Counted from the first letter of the stretch, positions 51,578-61,972 are shown. The stretch: DNA of 64,000 bases from Snuella sedimenti (GCF_016428595.1 NZ_JAELVQ010000001.1:186001-250000), one strand, 5' to 3'. The notes: generated by a model not told the origin, from the letters alone. Made by a program: numbers and translations.

Positions 51578-52642
51578 ATGGATTCTAACAGACGTACTTT
51601 TTTAAAAAAAACAGGGATTGTAGTAGGCAGTGCCTTAATAACGCCAACCATTCATTCTTTTGGCATTATTAACAAACCCATACTCAGTGAAAATATTATT
51701 GGACATGGGGAATTTAGATATAAAGTTCATAAAGCATGGGGGAATTTAGACCCTAGTACGACACCTGTAAACAATTGTCATGAAATGGTAATGGACGCCA
51801 AAGGGCGGTTAATTATGACAACTGATGAACCCAAAAATAATATCATTATTTATGACAAATCGGGAAAACTATTAAACTCTTGGACTTTAAACTTTAATTC
51901 TGCTCATGGCTTATCTATTTTTAATGAAGGAGGGGAAGATGTTTTATTCATTACCGACCCAAATTCGGGAAGCGTAGTAAAAACGACAACGGACGGTAAG
52001 GTATTAATGAAACTTCAACACCCGAAAGATGTAGGAATTTACAATGAAAAGGATAGATTCAGTCCTACAGAAACTGCCATTGCCCCTAATGGTGATATTT
52101 ACGTTGCCGATGGTTATGGTTCGCAGTACATTATTCAATATAATGCTAAAGGAGAATATATTCGGCATTTTGGAGGCTCAGGCGACAAGGACGACCAATT
52201 CAGTACAGCTCATGGGGTAACAATCGACAAACGCGATCCCAACAACATAACGCTAATGTGTACTTCGAGAGCCCACAACTCCTTTAAAAGGTTTACACTT
52301 GATGGCAATTATCTAAATACCATTTTCTTGCCGGGAGCCTATGTTTGTAGAGCCGTTATGGACGACGACATTATGTATTCTGGTGTTTGCTGGTCTCGTT
52401 TAAGATATTTAAACCAAACACCAAATTCTGGTTTTATAACCATCTTAAACAAAGACAATAAAGTAATTTCAAATCCGGGAGGTACAGCCCCTGTTTACGA
52501 AAATGGAAAGTTAAAATTAATGGTTCAAGAATCTACGCTCTTCAACCATTGTCATGACGTTTGCATTGACAATGACAAAAACCTCTATGTATGCCAATGG
52601 AATGCCCATAAAACATATCCTATCAAACTGGAACGGGTATAA
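51578..52642 (+). CDS. Tat-exported NHL/six-bladed beta-propeller protein
   Basis: I choose the ATG at 51578 (MDSNRRTFLKKTG), which puts the twin-arginine motif at the N-terminus; a frame from 51557 adds seven residues. The 354-residue product shows repeated propeller blades, such as NNIIIYDKSGKLLNSW, GDIYVADGYGSQYIIQYNAKG and KNLYVCQWNAHKTYP. NHL-type propellers bind ligands or act as lyases or hydrolases. Its own operator-like site suggests sugar control. It is followed by the ThuA/GSDH gene after 136 bp. Confidence 0.87.
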   Translation: MDSNRRTFLKKTGIVVGSALITPTIHSFGIINKPILSENIIGHGEFRYKVHKAWGNLDPSTTPVNNCHEMVMDAKGRLIMTTDEPKNNIIIYDKSGKLLNSWTLNFNSAHGLSIFNEGGEDVLFITDPNSGSVVKTTTDGKVLMKLQHPKDVGIYNEKDRFSPTETAIAPNGDIYVADGYGSQYIIQYNAKGEYIRHFGGSGDKDDQFSTAHGVTIDKRDPNNITLMCTSRAHNSFKRFTLDGNYLNTIFLPGAYVCRAVMDDDIMYSGVCWSRLRYLNQTPNSGFITILNKDNKVISNPGGTAPVYENGKLKLMVQESTLFNHCHDVCIDNDKNLYVCQWNAHKTYPIKLERV

Positions 52643-52778
52643 AACCAGTTTTTTAGTTTAAATTTATAATGATAAATGGCTTCTAATGGGCTAATCAATA
52701 CGAAATTATTTTCTTAACTCAACTCTAACTCATCTCTAAAAGAACGATAAAACCATTTAATTAAGACATTACACGTTT

Positions 52779-55700
52779 ATGAAATTCAATCTAATGAAAA
52801 AACTTGCGGTCTACCTGACAATTGCGTTTTCTATACTATCCTGCAATTCTAATGACAAAACCGTATTGGTTTTTAGTAAAACGGCAGGTTTTAGGCATGG
52901 CTCTATAGAACCGGGAATTGTTGCATTGAAGAAATTAGGAGTTGAGAACCATTTTAAAGTCGTTGCCTCTGAGGATGCTGCTTATTTTGTTGAAGATTCG
53001 TTAAAACAATTTTCAACAGTTATTTTTCTTAATACAACAGGAGACATACTTAACGAATCCCAACAAGCCGACTTTGAACGTTATATTCAAGCTGGAGGTG
53101 GCTTTGTAGGTGTGCATGCTGCAACAGATACCGAGTACGAATGGCCTTGGTACAATAAACTTGTTGGTGCCTATTTTAAAAATCATCCTAAAATTCAAGA
53201 AGCAACACTTAACGTTATTGATAAAACACACCCATCTACAACATCATTAAACGACACATGGAGCAAGGAAGACGAGTGGTATAATTTCAGGGATATCTAC
53301 CCCAAAATAAACGTCCTCATCAAAATAGATGAGAATAGCTATAAAGGTGGCTCAAATGGCGACAACCATCCTATTTCGTGGTATCATGAATACGATGGCG
53401 GACGGTCTTTCTACACCGAAATGGGACATACTAACGAAACGTATACAGATACAAGCTTTTTAAAACATCTGCTTGGAGGGATTACATATGCTATTGGTGA
53501 AAACAAGCTGGATTACACTAAAGCTACATCCGACCGTGTTCCTCCAGAAAACAGATTTACAAGACAAGTTCTTGATTTCAATCTAAATGAACCTATGGAG
53601 TTGGATGAATTACCAAATCGAGGTATCTTATTCGTTGAGCGCCGAGGTGCCCTAAAATTATTTGATTTTAAAACAGAGCAAACCAAAACCATTGCACAAC
53701 TCGATCTTTTTTATGGAAACGAAGACGGATTGTTAGGTCTGGCCGTAGATCCTAATTATGAAGCAAACAATTGGATCTACCTGTTTTATTCCGCTCCTGG
53801 TGACGACCCTTTACAATATGTTTCCCGATTCGATTTAAAAGACGACACATTGGATTTAAAATCTGAAAAAATACTCCTTAAAATACCTACCATTAGAAAA
53901 TGTTGCCATAGTGGGGGTGCATTAGAATTTGGTCCTAACGGGAACTTATTTATCACATTGGGAGACAATACAAATCCGTTTGAATCGTCTGGATATGCAC
54001 CTATTGATGAACGAGAGGGCAGAGCGCTTTGGGATGCTCAAAAATCAGCATCCAACACAAATGACTTGAGAGGTAAAATTTTAAGGATTAAGCCCGAAGC
54101 AGATGGCACCTACTCGATTCCAGAAGGCAACCTTTTCCCTATAGGAATGCCTGACACCAGACCCGAAATTTATACTATGGGCTGCAGAAACCCATTTAGA
54201 CCCTCAATAGATAGTAAAACAGGATATCTTTATTGGGGAGATGTTGGCCCCGATGCAGGTAAAGGGCATCCAGATCGTGGTCCAAAGGGAATGGGTGAAT
54301 TTAACCAAGCAAGAAATGCTGGATTTTGGGGATGGCCTTATACAAGAGGGAACAATCAAGTATACAACGATTATAATTTCACCACAAAAGAATCGGGTCC
54401 TAAGTTCGATCCAAACCATTTAATAAATAATTCGCCGAATAATACCGGACTAAAAGAACTTCCTCCAGTACAAGAGTCCCTTATTTGGTACTCCTATGAT
54501 AAGTCGGAAGAATTCCCTTGGCTAGGTACAGGGGGTGTAAACCCTATGGCAGGCCCTATATTTCATGCATCTGACTATCCACATGCCAAAACAACATTTC
54601 CATCTTATTTTGAAGACAAACTTATTTTATACGAATGGATGCGAGACTGGATATATGTTGTTACCCTCGATGAAAACCATAATTACAAAAAAGCAGAACG
54701 CTTTATGCCAAAAAGTGAATTTTCACATCCAATGGATATGATATTTGGTTCGGATGGTAGCCTGTATGTTCTGGAATATGGTCAAAAGTGGAACTCTCAA
54801 AATTTAGACGCACGATTAAACCGAATAACATATATTGAAGGCAACCGAAAACCAATTGCTAGAATCACTAAAGATACTGAAGTAGGCTCAACACCTTTAA
54901 CCGTTAAGTTTTCTGGGGCAGAATCTGAAGACTATGATAACGACCCTCTTAGCTATGAGTGGTACTTTACCTCTAATGAAGTACAAGCGACAGAAGTAAA
55001 TCCAAGCTTTACTTTTAATGAAGCGGGCACTTATACTGTACGGCTAAAAGTCAAAGACAAAGAAGGAGAGACTGCTACAGCAGAAACAAAAATATTGGTA
55101 GGCAACGATCCTCCCGAATTAAGCATCAAAATTGAACCAGATAATTTATTATACTGGGATAATAAAAAGGTAAACTATACCGTAACGGTTACCGATAAAC
55201 AAGACGGCAGTACTACTGATGGTTCTATAGATCCCAACAAGGTTAAAGTGACGTTAGACTATATTCCTGAAGGAAAAGATTTAGTAAAAGCCACTTTGGG
55301 GCATCAACAAAACACGGTTCCTGAAGGACAAAAACTCATAGATGCGAGTGATTGCAAAGCTTGTCATGCAACCAATATAAAAGTGAATGGCCCAAGCTAT
55401 ATAGACATTGCCAAAAGGTACACAAAAAAGGATATAGGCTACCTGGTAAGTAAAATTATAAAAGGAGGTTCTGGCGTATGGGGCGAACATATGATGTCTG
55501 CCCACCCGCAACTGAAAGCAGATGAAGTCGACAAAATCGTAAAGTATATTTTATCACTTAAACCAGACAACAGTACTAAAAAGAAACTATTACCGATAAG
55601 TGGAACTATAGAATTTAAAGAGCACATTGGAAAAGAGAACCAGGGCATGTATGTTCTAATGGCTTCCTATTTAGATAACGGCAATGATGACCAGTTAGAA

Positions 55701-56141
55701 TCTAAGCTTTCTGCAAGAGAACAAGTTATTTTTAAAGCACCAAAGATAGAAGCTGAGAAAGCTGACGAAAAAAGTACGGGCTTAGGTACCTGGGATGCCG
55801 AGGGGCAAAAATTGGTAGGATCCATTGTTAACAATTCCTATTTAAAGTTTGACAATCTAAATCTAAAAGGTTTAGAGAGTATTAAGTTTTCGGCTTTCTA
55901 TGCAAGTGATTATCCTTATAACGGACGTCTCGAAATTAGAGAAAAAGCTCCTGATGGCAAGCTTATTGGCGCTACTAAATTAGGTTATCACAATGAGCAT
56001 AAGGGTGCTATGAAATATTACCAAATACCTGTACGTCCTACCTTAGACAAAGCACCACTTTATTTAGTATTTAAAAATGATACGGATAAAGAACAGTATA
56101 TTGCAAATGCAAATTGGATACTATTGAATTATAAACATTAA
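52779..56141 (+). CDS. Multidomain lipoprotein: ThuA, glucose/sorbosone dehydrogenase-like, PKD, cytochrome c, CBM-like
   Basis: The 1120-residue protein has a lipoprotein signal (LSC, about Cys22). Domains in order are ThuA-like (about 27-245; GGGFVGVHAATDTEYEWPWY), a glucose/sorbosone-dehydrogenase PQQ propeller (about 260-690; LDLFYGNEDGLLGLAVDP, CHSGGALEFGPNGN, GCRNPFRPSID), PKD (about 700-780), cytochrome c (Cys859, Cys862, His863 in CKACH; MMSAHP as possible Met ligand) and a C-terminal beta-sandwich of CBM6-like type (about 985-1120). ThuA proteins are linked to keto-trehalose metabolism. It could oxidise a sugar and pass electrons to its own heme. Confidence 0.9.
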   Translation: MKFNLMKKLAVYLTIAFSILSCNSNDKTVLVFSKTAGFRHGSIEPGIVALKKLGVENHFKVVASEDAAYFVEDSLKQFSTVIFLNTTGDILNESQQADFERYIQAGGGFVGVHAATDTEYEWPWYNKLVGAYFKNHPKIQEATLNVIDKTHPSTTSLNDTWSKEDEWYNFRDIYPKINVLIKIDENSYKGGSNGDNHPISWYHEYDGGRSFYTEMGHTNETYTDTSFLKHLLGGITYAIGENKLDYTKATSDRVPPENRFTRQVLDFNLNEPMELDELPNRGILFVERRGALKLFDFKTEQTKTIAQLDLFYGNEDGLLGLAVDPNYEANNWIYLFYSAPGDDPLQYVSRFDLKDDTLDLKSEKILLKIPTIRKCCHSGGALEFGPNGNLFITLGDNTNPFESSGYAPIDEREGRALWDAQKSASNTNDLRGKILRIKPEADGTYSIPEGNLFPIGMPDTRPEIYTMGCRNPFRPSIDSKTGYLYWGDVGPDAGKGHPDRGPKGMGEFNQARNAGFWGWPYTRGNNQVYNDYNFTTKESGPKFDPNHLINNSPNNTGLKELPPVQESLIWYSYDKSEEFPWLGTGGVNPMAGPIFHASDYPHAKTTFPSYFEDKLILYEWMRDWIYVVTLDENHNYKKAERFMPKSEFSHPMDMIFGSDGSLYVLEYGQKWNSQNLDARLNRITYIEGNRKPIARITKDTEVGSTPLTVKFSGAESEDYDNDPLSYEWYFTSNEVQATEVNPSFTFNEAGTYTVRLKVKDKEGETATAETKILVGNDPPELSIKIEPDNLLYWDNKKVNYTVTVTDKQDGSTTDGSIDPNKVKVTLDYIPEGKDLVKATLGHQQNTVPEGQKLIDASDCKACHATNIKVNGPSYIDIAKRYTKKDIGYLVSKIIKGGSGVWGEHMMSAHPQLKADEVDKIVKYILSLKPDNSTKKKLLPISGTIEFKEHIGKENQGMYVLMASYLDNGNDDQLESKLSAREQVIFKAPKIEAEKADEKSTGLGTWDAEGQKLVGSIVNNSYLKFDNLNLKGLESIKFSAFYASDYPYNGRLEIREKAPDGKLIGATKLGYHNEHKGAMKYYQIPVRPTLDKAPLYLVFKNDTDKEQYIANANWILLNYKH

Positions 56142-56168
56142 ATAGCTTTTTAATCCTTATTTCAAAAC

Positions 56169-56195
56169 AAAAGACCACCCTCACGGTGGTCTTTT
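56169..56195. terminator. Strong bidirectional intrinsic terminator
   Basis: AAAAGACCACC (56169-56179) and GGTGGTCTTTT (56185-56195) pair perfectly over 11 bp with a CTCAC loop and T/A tracts on both sides. It lies between the convergent genes ending at 56141 (+) and 56388 (-) and can serve both. Confidence 0.9.
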
Positions 56196-56317
56196 TCATT
56201 AAGCTCAAAATCTGAATAAAGAATTTCTTAAAACGAACTATCCTCTAAACAGAGCTATTGAAATATACTTCGAATGCTCAGTACAGGTTTCGCTCGCTCC
56301 AATAAACAAAATAGCTC

Positions 56318-56346
56318 TTCCATAAAAGAAATTATCATTTATGGAA
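56318..56346. terminator. Secondary hairpin downstream of the minus-strand T9SS gene
   Basis: TTCCATAAA (56318-56326) and TTTATGGAA (56338-56346) pair over 9 bp. It follows the stop of the gene ending at 56388 on the minus strand but has no strong T tract, so it is a weak or accessory terminator. Confidence 0.4.
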
Positions 56347-56387
56347 GCTACTATAATACATATTCTTTTTTACCTTTTTACTAGATG

Positions 56388-59300
56388 TTACTCAATAATT
56401 ATTTTTTGGCTATAATTATTTTTTTGATTGTATATTCGTACAAAATATGTTCCCGATGGCAAATTAAGTAAAACGTTATTGGCACTTTTGTTTAAATAAG
56501 TTTCCGTTAATTTTTTTCCCGAAATGCCATATAAAATCATAGTAGAATTTATCCACTTTGCAGACAACTTAACAATTAGTTGCTTATTAGATTTTATGGG
56601 ATTAGGAAATATAATTGGCTTTTCAGATTGTTGAATATCAACTTCGTTTAGCCCTTCTAATAATGCATTATGAGTCTTCGCATTAGTACCCTTAGATGAA
56701 GAGCCAGTTATGTTGACTGTATAGTCTTCCACTTCACCATAATCAAACGACCCACATGAGGATGGTATCGTTTTGTACCTCAAAATTACACGCATACGAG
56801 TAGCACCAAGTGTTGCTCCTGCAGGCACAGTAAATGATCCACTTACAGGTGTCGTTCTTGATGCGCTCTTTGTCCAAACTTGTTCTCCACTATCTGTAAA
56901 ATCCCCATCTGCATTATAATCAATCCATACGGCATAGGCCTCTCTGTATTTATTTCCCGTCCAAGTAGGTGTAATTGTTATAGTATTTGATGACCCTTGA
57001 CTCATTGAAGTACTAAGTGCTGTGAAATCACCATATCCACCTGTTGAATCCGTTGTTATATTATCAATACTCCCTAACTGAACTCTACCAATGTACTCAT
57101 CACTTGTATCATTTCCGTTAGCCGCACAATAAGTAGGGGGCGGACCTGTAACAGTAATAACAAAGCTATGAGTAGATGCGCTACCACATGTATTTGTAAA
57201 AGTAGCCACATATGTTCCTGCTTGATTCGCTTGGATATTATTTATTTCAGCTTCTCTAAGAGTAGAACTAAATCCGTTTGGACCAGACCAACTCCATGTC
57301 CCACCAGTTGTTGGCTGAGGCCCAAATTTCAAATTATCCCCAACATCTAATGTTGCATTTGAAATTGCTTGCCATGCACCACTATTTACCTGAAGGTAAG
57401 GAGATATTGTTGAAGGGTTGCATTCTGATGCCTCTGTTCCTAATACATTTATCTCTGCGGCTGTTGTCCAGACATTGCCATTTATTTCCGAAGTTGCTAC
57501 AAGTCTTATAAAACTACCCGTTTTTGAAGTAAATGTGACCGTCTTCTCACTAGTGTTATTGGCCCAAGTTCCAGTTGCTACTGCAGTGCCCCAATTAGTC
57601 CCATCAGCACTTACATAAATCTCATATCCCGCTATGGTTCCATTTGACCCAGATTGCCTGGGCAAATATTTTAAACCTGTTATGTTGTAGGAGTCTCCCA
57701 AATTAATTTGTATCTCATGGGGATGAGATGGACTTGAACCCGAGTATTGTGTATGCCAAATAGTAGAGTTATCACCGTCAAAAGCATTAGTTGCCGCTCC
57801 ATTTTCTGCAGTAGTCTCTTCACTATCAACACTCTTTAATGTCCATCCTGATTGGGAAATAACAGGATCTAAACATTGACCAGATTTAACTATTTCAATA
57901 AAATCTGTCAATGTTTGTGTACTACTACCATGGGCATCGGTAACGGTTAGTGAAACATCATATTTACCATCTGTTGCATTGGCATAAGATACTATAGGGT
58001 TTTCATCTGTCGAGGTAGCTGGTGTACCTCCTGGAAAACTCCAAGACCAAGTGGCACTGCTATTTCTTACAACAGAATAATCTTTAAATTGAACCGGTTC
58101 TGTATCTGGACATGTAATTTTTGTTCTATCTGCTGAAATCAAAGCATTAGTTGAACTTATCTCGTACAAATCATGCAAAAATGCGCCTCTTGATGTACCT
58201 ATTTTTAATTTCCCTTGATTGTAATTTATAAACATAAACCTTACTTCACACATGGGTAAACCTGTACCTATTTGTGTCCAGTTGGACATGGTGTTATTTC
58301 TATAATACACCCCGCTCTTATTCCCTATATAAACACCGCCATCTGAGCCACGTTGAAATATAATTTTAGTAACAGGATAACTTGTCAAATTTGCTTGGGT
58401 TAGATTGGTCCAGCTGGTACCAGCATTACTTGATTTTAAAACCTTACATAACGTTTGTACCCCACTGTAAGTAACCCATATCTCGTTAGGGTTTTCATCA
58501 CTTACCGCTATATCCGAGATATTGGTTTGCCCAGAAGAATCCGTCGTTGAAGGCGTAATATCCGTCCATGTAGTCCCTCCATCAGACGTATGCCAAAGCT
58601 TATTGTTCGTTAAGCCTGCTACCACATATATATGATTGGGGTTCTTCATTGAAATTTTCTCTCTAAACACCTGACTATTGAAAGTTTTAACAATAGAAAT
58701 ACTATTTCCGTTGTCTTCTGTTTTAATCAAAGAATTTTTCCAAGTACTAAGGTTAGGATCTCCTGTAGGATATTGCCCCGCATGGTGGGTAATGATCGTG
58801 TAATAATTATTAGGGTGGAATTCCATAGAATTAAAATAACTGTAAATCCCTCCCAAATCAAGAAAATTAGATTCGTTAATCAAGGTATGGACACCTGTTC
58901 TAAAATACCGATAATTACTATAGCCCTGACTATAAACATACCTATCATCTAAAGGATTAACATCTGTATTCCCTTGGTCTGCCCCAGTACCATTATACCA
59001 ATCGAATCCATTGCCACTTTCCTTGATCATTACAGGCCCATGATTTGTACCTGCTGCGACAAGATCGGTCTTAAAAGCACTACCAAAACCCCATAACTCA
59101 TGGTTACTTATACTATTTGTAAGTGTTGGCATGGTCGCGCCGTTATCTGTAGATAAAATAGATTCTCCGTCACTTCCAACCATAATCTTATTATTAACAA
59201 CATCTACCGATCTAATATCATGATGTGTTTTTGCGGTTGATAAAGAAAATGTTGATCCATTGTTTGAGGAGACATATATTTTTTGATACCCATAAGAACC

Positions 59301-60551
59301 GTATACAATTTTATTCTCATCATTTCTATCCATAGCGATATCACCATGATGCAAAGCTGGATCGTGATTATATGGATCTCCCCCTCCTGCAATCATATTT
59401 ACTTTTACGGATTCCTGCACCCCTGTTGTGGCATTCAATTTATATAAGTGAACCGCACTATGAGCATAAGCATTGTCCCCACTCCCTACCGCAACATAGA
59501 TTGAACTAGCATTAGATGATGGCAGTAGTAGTTTAGCCCAACCAACAATTTGTCCATTAGCATTTGGTGCTAGGCTTATGGTATTGATCTGGCTAAACGT
59601 AGCTCCGGCATCCGCAGAGCGATGAACGCTTACCTGATTATTATGTCCCGTACTAACAGAATACACCACATTACTATTGGTTGTACTCCAGTCCAGCATT
59701 TCACTATGTACAGAACTATCCCAAATAGTATGATTGGGCAATCCAGTAATAGCCAAAGACCACGTGCTACCTCCATCAGTCGTCCGGTATATTTTATCGC
59801 CCCATCGGGCTACAACAATACTAGAATTGGAAGTTGACACTGCAATATCGTACCCGGAACCGGAATAACTCCCATTTGTCAAAGTAGTAGAACTCCATGT
59901 ATTACCTCCATCGGTAGATTTAATAACCTGAGAGGCACTTATAGCATATACAACCTGAGGATTTGAAACTGCAACATCTATATCCAAATACTTTTCATCT
60001 GGCATATTAGAATCCACTAGGCTCCAATTAGTTCCTCCATCGGAAGTCATCCACAGGCCACCTGTTACAAATGATACAAACATTTTTTGGTTATCTGTTG
60101 GATCTATTCTGTTTAAATACACATAGCCTCCATGATTACCTTGAGCTGAATACCCCGTTGTAGCACTATTTACAGGCCCTAACATTTCCCAAGTGTTAAC
60201 AGCTGCATAATTTAATGCTACATTACTTTTAGCATCACCAAACCATACGGGCTCCGCCTGTACTTTTCCATTTTTATCCAAATAGAAAATTTTAGATTTC
60301 AACCAGTTCTCGCCTAATGCTCGCGGTTTACTTTTTTCCCATTGGTGTTGACCAAAATAGCGATCGAACTGCGCTTTGATGTCAAAATAATTAGCGCCAT
60401 CTTTCATCCCTGAAAACCAAGGTTGACTTTTATGGGCTAGCTCATACTTTAAATCTTCATCTAATTCCTTTTGTTTTCCTGTTCCATCTATTTCCTGTGC
60501 ATACATTAGTGAAGAAAATACCATCATTACAAATAAAATAGTTTTTTCCAT
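56388..60551 (-). CDS. Large T9SS-secreted protein: BNR/sortilin propeller, PKD, discoidin, GEVED
   Basis: The 1387-residue protein has a signal peptide (FVMMVFSSLMYAQ). Repeated Asp-box (BNR) motifs, for example STDGGNTWSS and TTDGGSTWSL, fill about residues 130-790 as in VPS10/sortilin-like propellers. A PKD domain follows (about 810-880), then an F5/8-type C (discoidin) domain (about 895-1040), an Ig-like segment, a GEVED domain (about 1142-1280; AVWIDYNADGDFTDSGEQVW) and a C-terminal T9SS sorting domain (about 1315-1387; IIFPNPIKSN...). It is secreted or surface-attached and probably binds or processes glycans or protein. Substrate unknown. Confidence 0.92.
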   Translation of the reverse strand: MEKTILFVMMVFSSLMYAQEIDGTGKQKELDEDLKYELAHKSQPWFSGMKDGANYFDIKAQFDRYFGQHQWEKSKPRALGENWLKSKIFYLDKNGKVQAEPVWFGDAKSNVALNYAAVNTWEMLGPVNSATTGYSAQGNHGGYVYLNRIDPTDNQKMFVSFVTGGLWMTSDGGTNWSLVDSNMPDEKYLDIDVAVSNPQVVYAISASQVIKSTDGGNTWSSTTLTNGSYSGSGYDIAVSTSNSSIVVARWGDKIYRTTDGGSTWSLAITGLPNHTIWDSSVHSEMLDWSTTNSNVVYSVSTGHNNQVSVHRSADAGATFSQINTISLAPNANGQIVGWAKLLLPSSNASSIYVAVGSGDNAYAHSAVHLYKLNATTGVQESVKVNMIAGGGDPYNHDPALHHGDIAMDRNDENKIVYGSYGYQKIYVSSNNGSTFSLSTAKTHHDIRSVDVVNNKIMVGSDGESILSTDNGATMPTLTNSISNHELWGFGSAFKTDLVAAGTNHGPVMIKESGNGFDWYNGTGADQGNTDVNPLDDRYVYSQGYSNYRYFRTGVHTLINESNFLDLGGIYSYFNSMEFHPNNYYTIITHHAGQYPTGDPNLSTWKNSLIKTEDNGNSISIVKTFNSQVFREKISMKNPNHIYVVAGLTNNKLWHTSDGGTTWTDITPSTTDSSGQTNISDIAVSDENPNEIWVTYSGVQTLCKVLKSSNAGTSWTNLTQANLTSYPVTKIIFQRGSDGGVYIGNKSGVYYRNNTMSNWTQIGTGLPMCEVRFMFINYNQGKLKIGTSRGAFLHDLYEISSTNALISADRTKITCPDTEPVQFKDYSVVRNSSATWSWSFPGGTPATSTDENPIVSYANATDGKYDVSLTVTDAHGSSTQTLTDFIEIVKSGQCLDPVISQSGWTLKSVDSEETTAENGAATNAFDGDNSTIWHTQYSGSSPSHPHEIQINLGDSYNITGLKYLPRQSGSNGTIAGYEIYVSADGTNWGTAVATGTWANNTSEKTVTFTSKTGSFIRLVATSEINGNVWTTAAEINVLGTEASECNPSTISPYLQVNSGAWQAISNATLDVGDNLKFGPQPTTGGTWSWSGPNGFSSTLREAEINNIQANQAGTYVATFTNTCGSASTHSFVITVTGPPPTYCAANGNDTSDEYIGRVQLGSIDNITTDSTGGYGDFTALSTSMSQGSSNTITITPTWTGNKYREAYAVWIDYNADGDFTDSGEQVWTKSASRTTPVSGSFTVPAGATLGATRMRVILRYKTIPSSCGSFDYGEVEDYTVNITGSSSKGTNAKTHNALLEGLNEVDIQQSEKPIIFPNPIKSNKQLIVKLSAKWINSTMILYGISGKKLTETYLNKSANNVLLNLPSGTYFVRIYNQKNNYSQKIIIE

Positions 60552-60645
60552 GTGATTATTGATTAAATAGTTAGTTATTAGTTTTAATTAGTGTACTTTA
60601 AATTTTAATTCATAGTTATTTTATATTAAGGATTAAAAACAAAAA

Positions 60646-60679
60646 GCCATATCGAGTTTGGTAATAATCCAGATATGGC
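60646..60679 (-). terminator. Intrinsic terminator after the small secreted protein gene
   Basis: GCCATATC (60646-60653) and GATATGGC (60672-60679) pair over 8 bp, with A5 just left, giving a U tract on the minus-strand transcript. Inner TTTGG/CCAGA could extend the stem. It terminates transcription from the gene at 60766-61218 before the next minus-strand gene. Confidence 0.75.
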
Positions 60680-60765
60680 CTTTTACTGTTCATTTAATTG
60701 ACTGTAAAACCTTGACCCGAATAATAAGACACCTTTTGTTGAGAATAGATCATTTCGTTAAGGTT

Positions 60766-61218
60766 TTATCTAGATAAAGGCAAACGGGTCCATCTTTCAT
60801 CTATCCAAATCCCTCTATCTATGTTCCTCCATGCTATCATTACTGTATTAGTATCAATTAACCTATACTTAAGTTTCACCTCTTTACCATTTAAATTTGG
60901 GTTCATTACATGTTGTACAATATGTTCTACCAGCGTGCTATCTGATGTGATTTTATAATCGCCATATTGCCCAATTGTAGTTCCTTTTAATGGATCTTTC
61001 GAATTCCAGGTTACAACGGTATAGAATGTCCCATCAGGATTGATCACTTTATAGTTTCCGCTTAATACATCAACAACCTTACCACTAACAGGATGTTTTA
61101 TTCCCGTTTGCCGCCAAATTCCAGCTAATGATTTAGAAGCAGGGACATGTGTTTGTTCAGCCTGTGCAACCGCATACAAAGACAAAATCGAAAAAATTAA
61201 CACAAGAATGTTTTTCAT
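60766..61218 (-). CDS. Small secreted beta-rich protein (DUF4488-like)
   Basis: The ATG at 61218 gives MKNILVLIFSILSLYAVAQA, a signal peptide; a longer frame from 61317 overlaps the preceding lipoprotein gene and is less likely. The 150-residue product has GIWRQTGIKHP, INPDGTFYTVVTW and TVMIAWRNIDRGIWIDERWTR, reminiscent of the DUF4488 family of Bacteroidota, which has a lipocalin-like fold. It is 58 bp after the Fn3-like lipoprotein gene. Function unknown. Confidence 0.75.
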   Translation of the reverse strand: MKNILVLIFSILSLYAVAQAEQTHVPASKSLAGIWRQTGIKHPVSGKVVDVLSGNYKVINPDGTFYTVVTWNSKDPLKGTTIGQYGDYKITSDSTLVEHIVQHVMNPNLNGKEVKLKYRLIDTNTVMIAWRNIDRGIWIDERWTRLPLSR

Positions 61219-61276
61219 AATAATAATAAAGGCATAAGGTTTTAATTTTTTTATATACTTTGTACTACTTTTTCTC

Positions 61277-61972
61277 TTAATTAACCTCAAAAGTAAACAC
61301 ATCAGAATACGACACATTCCCTTGACCGTCCTTGGTTTTCACTTTCCAGTAATAGGTTTTTCCAGAGCTTACGGATACGTCATTCAAAACACTTTCCTGA
61401 AGATTTGTTTGAAACGATCCAGGAGGATTTACTTCTCCAAAAAACACCTCATAGCTATCAATATCGCCATCCACATCACTTCCGTCCCAATCCAGAGTGA
61501 CTTTCCCATTAGATACTGTAATGGTTTCATTGTATAATGGCGCTACTATTTCGGCCGGAAAAGGCACGTGCTCTGTTACGCCTTCACCTGCATTATAAAA
61601 CTTCCAGGTATCGCTTTTTGCGGTCGTTGATCCCTTTTTGGATTTTGAAACGACATACCATGAATAAGGTGTTCCTCTGTCAATTTCTACATCTAAAGAC
61701 GTGTTTGTTGTTGTATGCAACTTAACCGTTTGATCATTCAAGTTCCTTATGCTTATATCATAGCTATCTGCTGAATTAGCTTTGCTCCACTTAAAGTTTA
61801 CAGTGCTCTTTTGACTATTTATGATCTGTCCTTCCAAGCATTCTGAATTATTCTCTGGAAAAACTAAAACAGCTTTTTCTGGGTTCGAAGCTTTTTTCTC
61901 TTCTGAAGAATCTCCCCCCGAACTACAAGAAACTACCAATAGTGCTATACTTATATAAATTAACTTTTTCAT
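61277..61972 (-). CDS. Fibronectin type III-like lipoprotein
   Basis: The 231-residue protein has a lipobox (LLVVSC, Cys16) and a Ser/Glu-rich linker. Two Fn3-like beta-sandwich repeats are visible at about 33-125 (FKWSKANSADSYDISIRN...YSWYVVSKSKKG) and 135-230 (LDWDGSDVDGDIDSYEVFFG...YYWKVKTKDGQG). Its ATG overlaps the stop of the upstream T9SS gene in an ATGA arrangement, so translation is coupled. It probably sits on the surface and interacts with that secreted product. Confidence 0.85.
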   Translation of the reverse strand: MKKLIYISIALLVVSCSSGGDSSEEKKASNPEKAVLVFPENNSECLEGQIINSQKSTVNFKWSKANSADSYDISIRNLNDQTVKLHTTTNTSLDVEIDRGTPYSWYVVSKSKKGSTTAKSDTWKFYNAGEGVTEHVPFPAEIVAPLYNETITVSNGKVTLDWDGSDVDGDIDSYEVFFGEVNPPGSFQTNLQESVLNDVSVSSGKTYYWKVKTKDGQGNVSYSDVFTFEVN

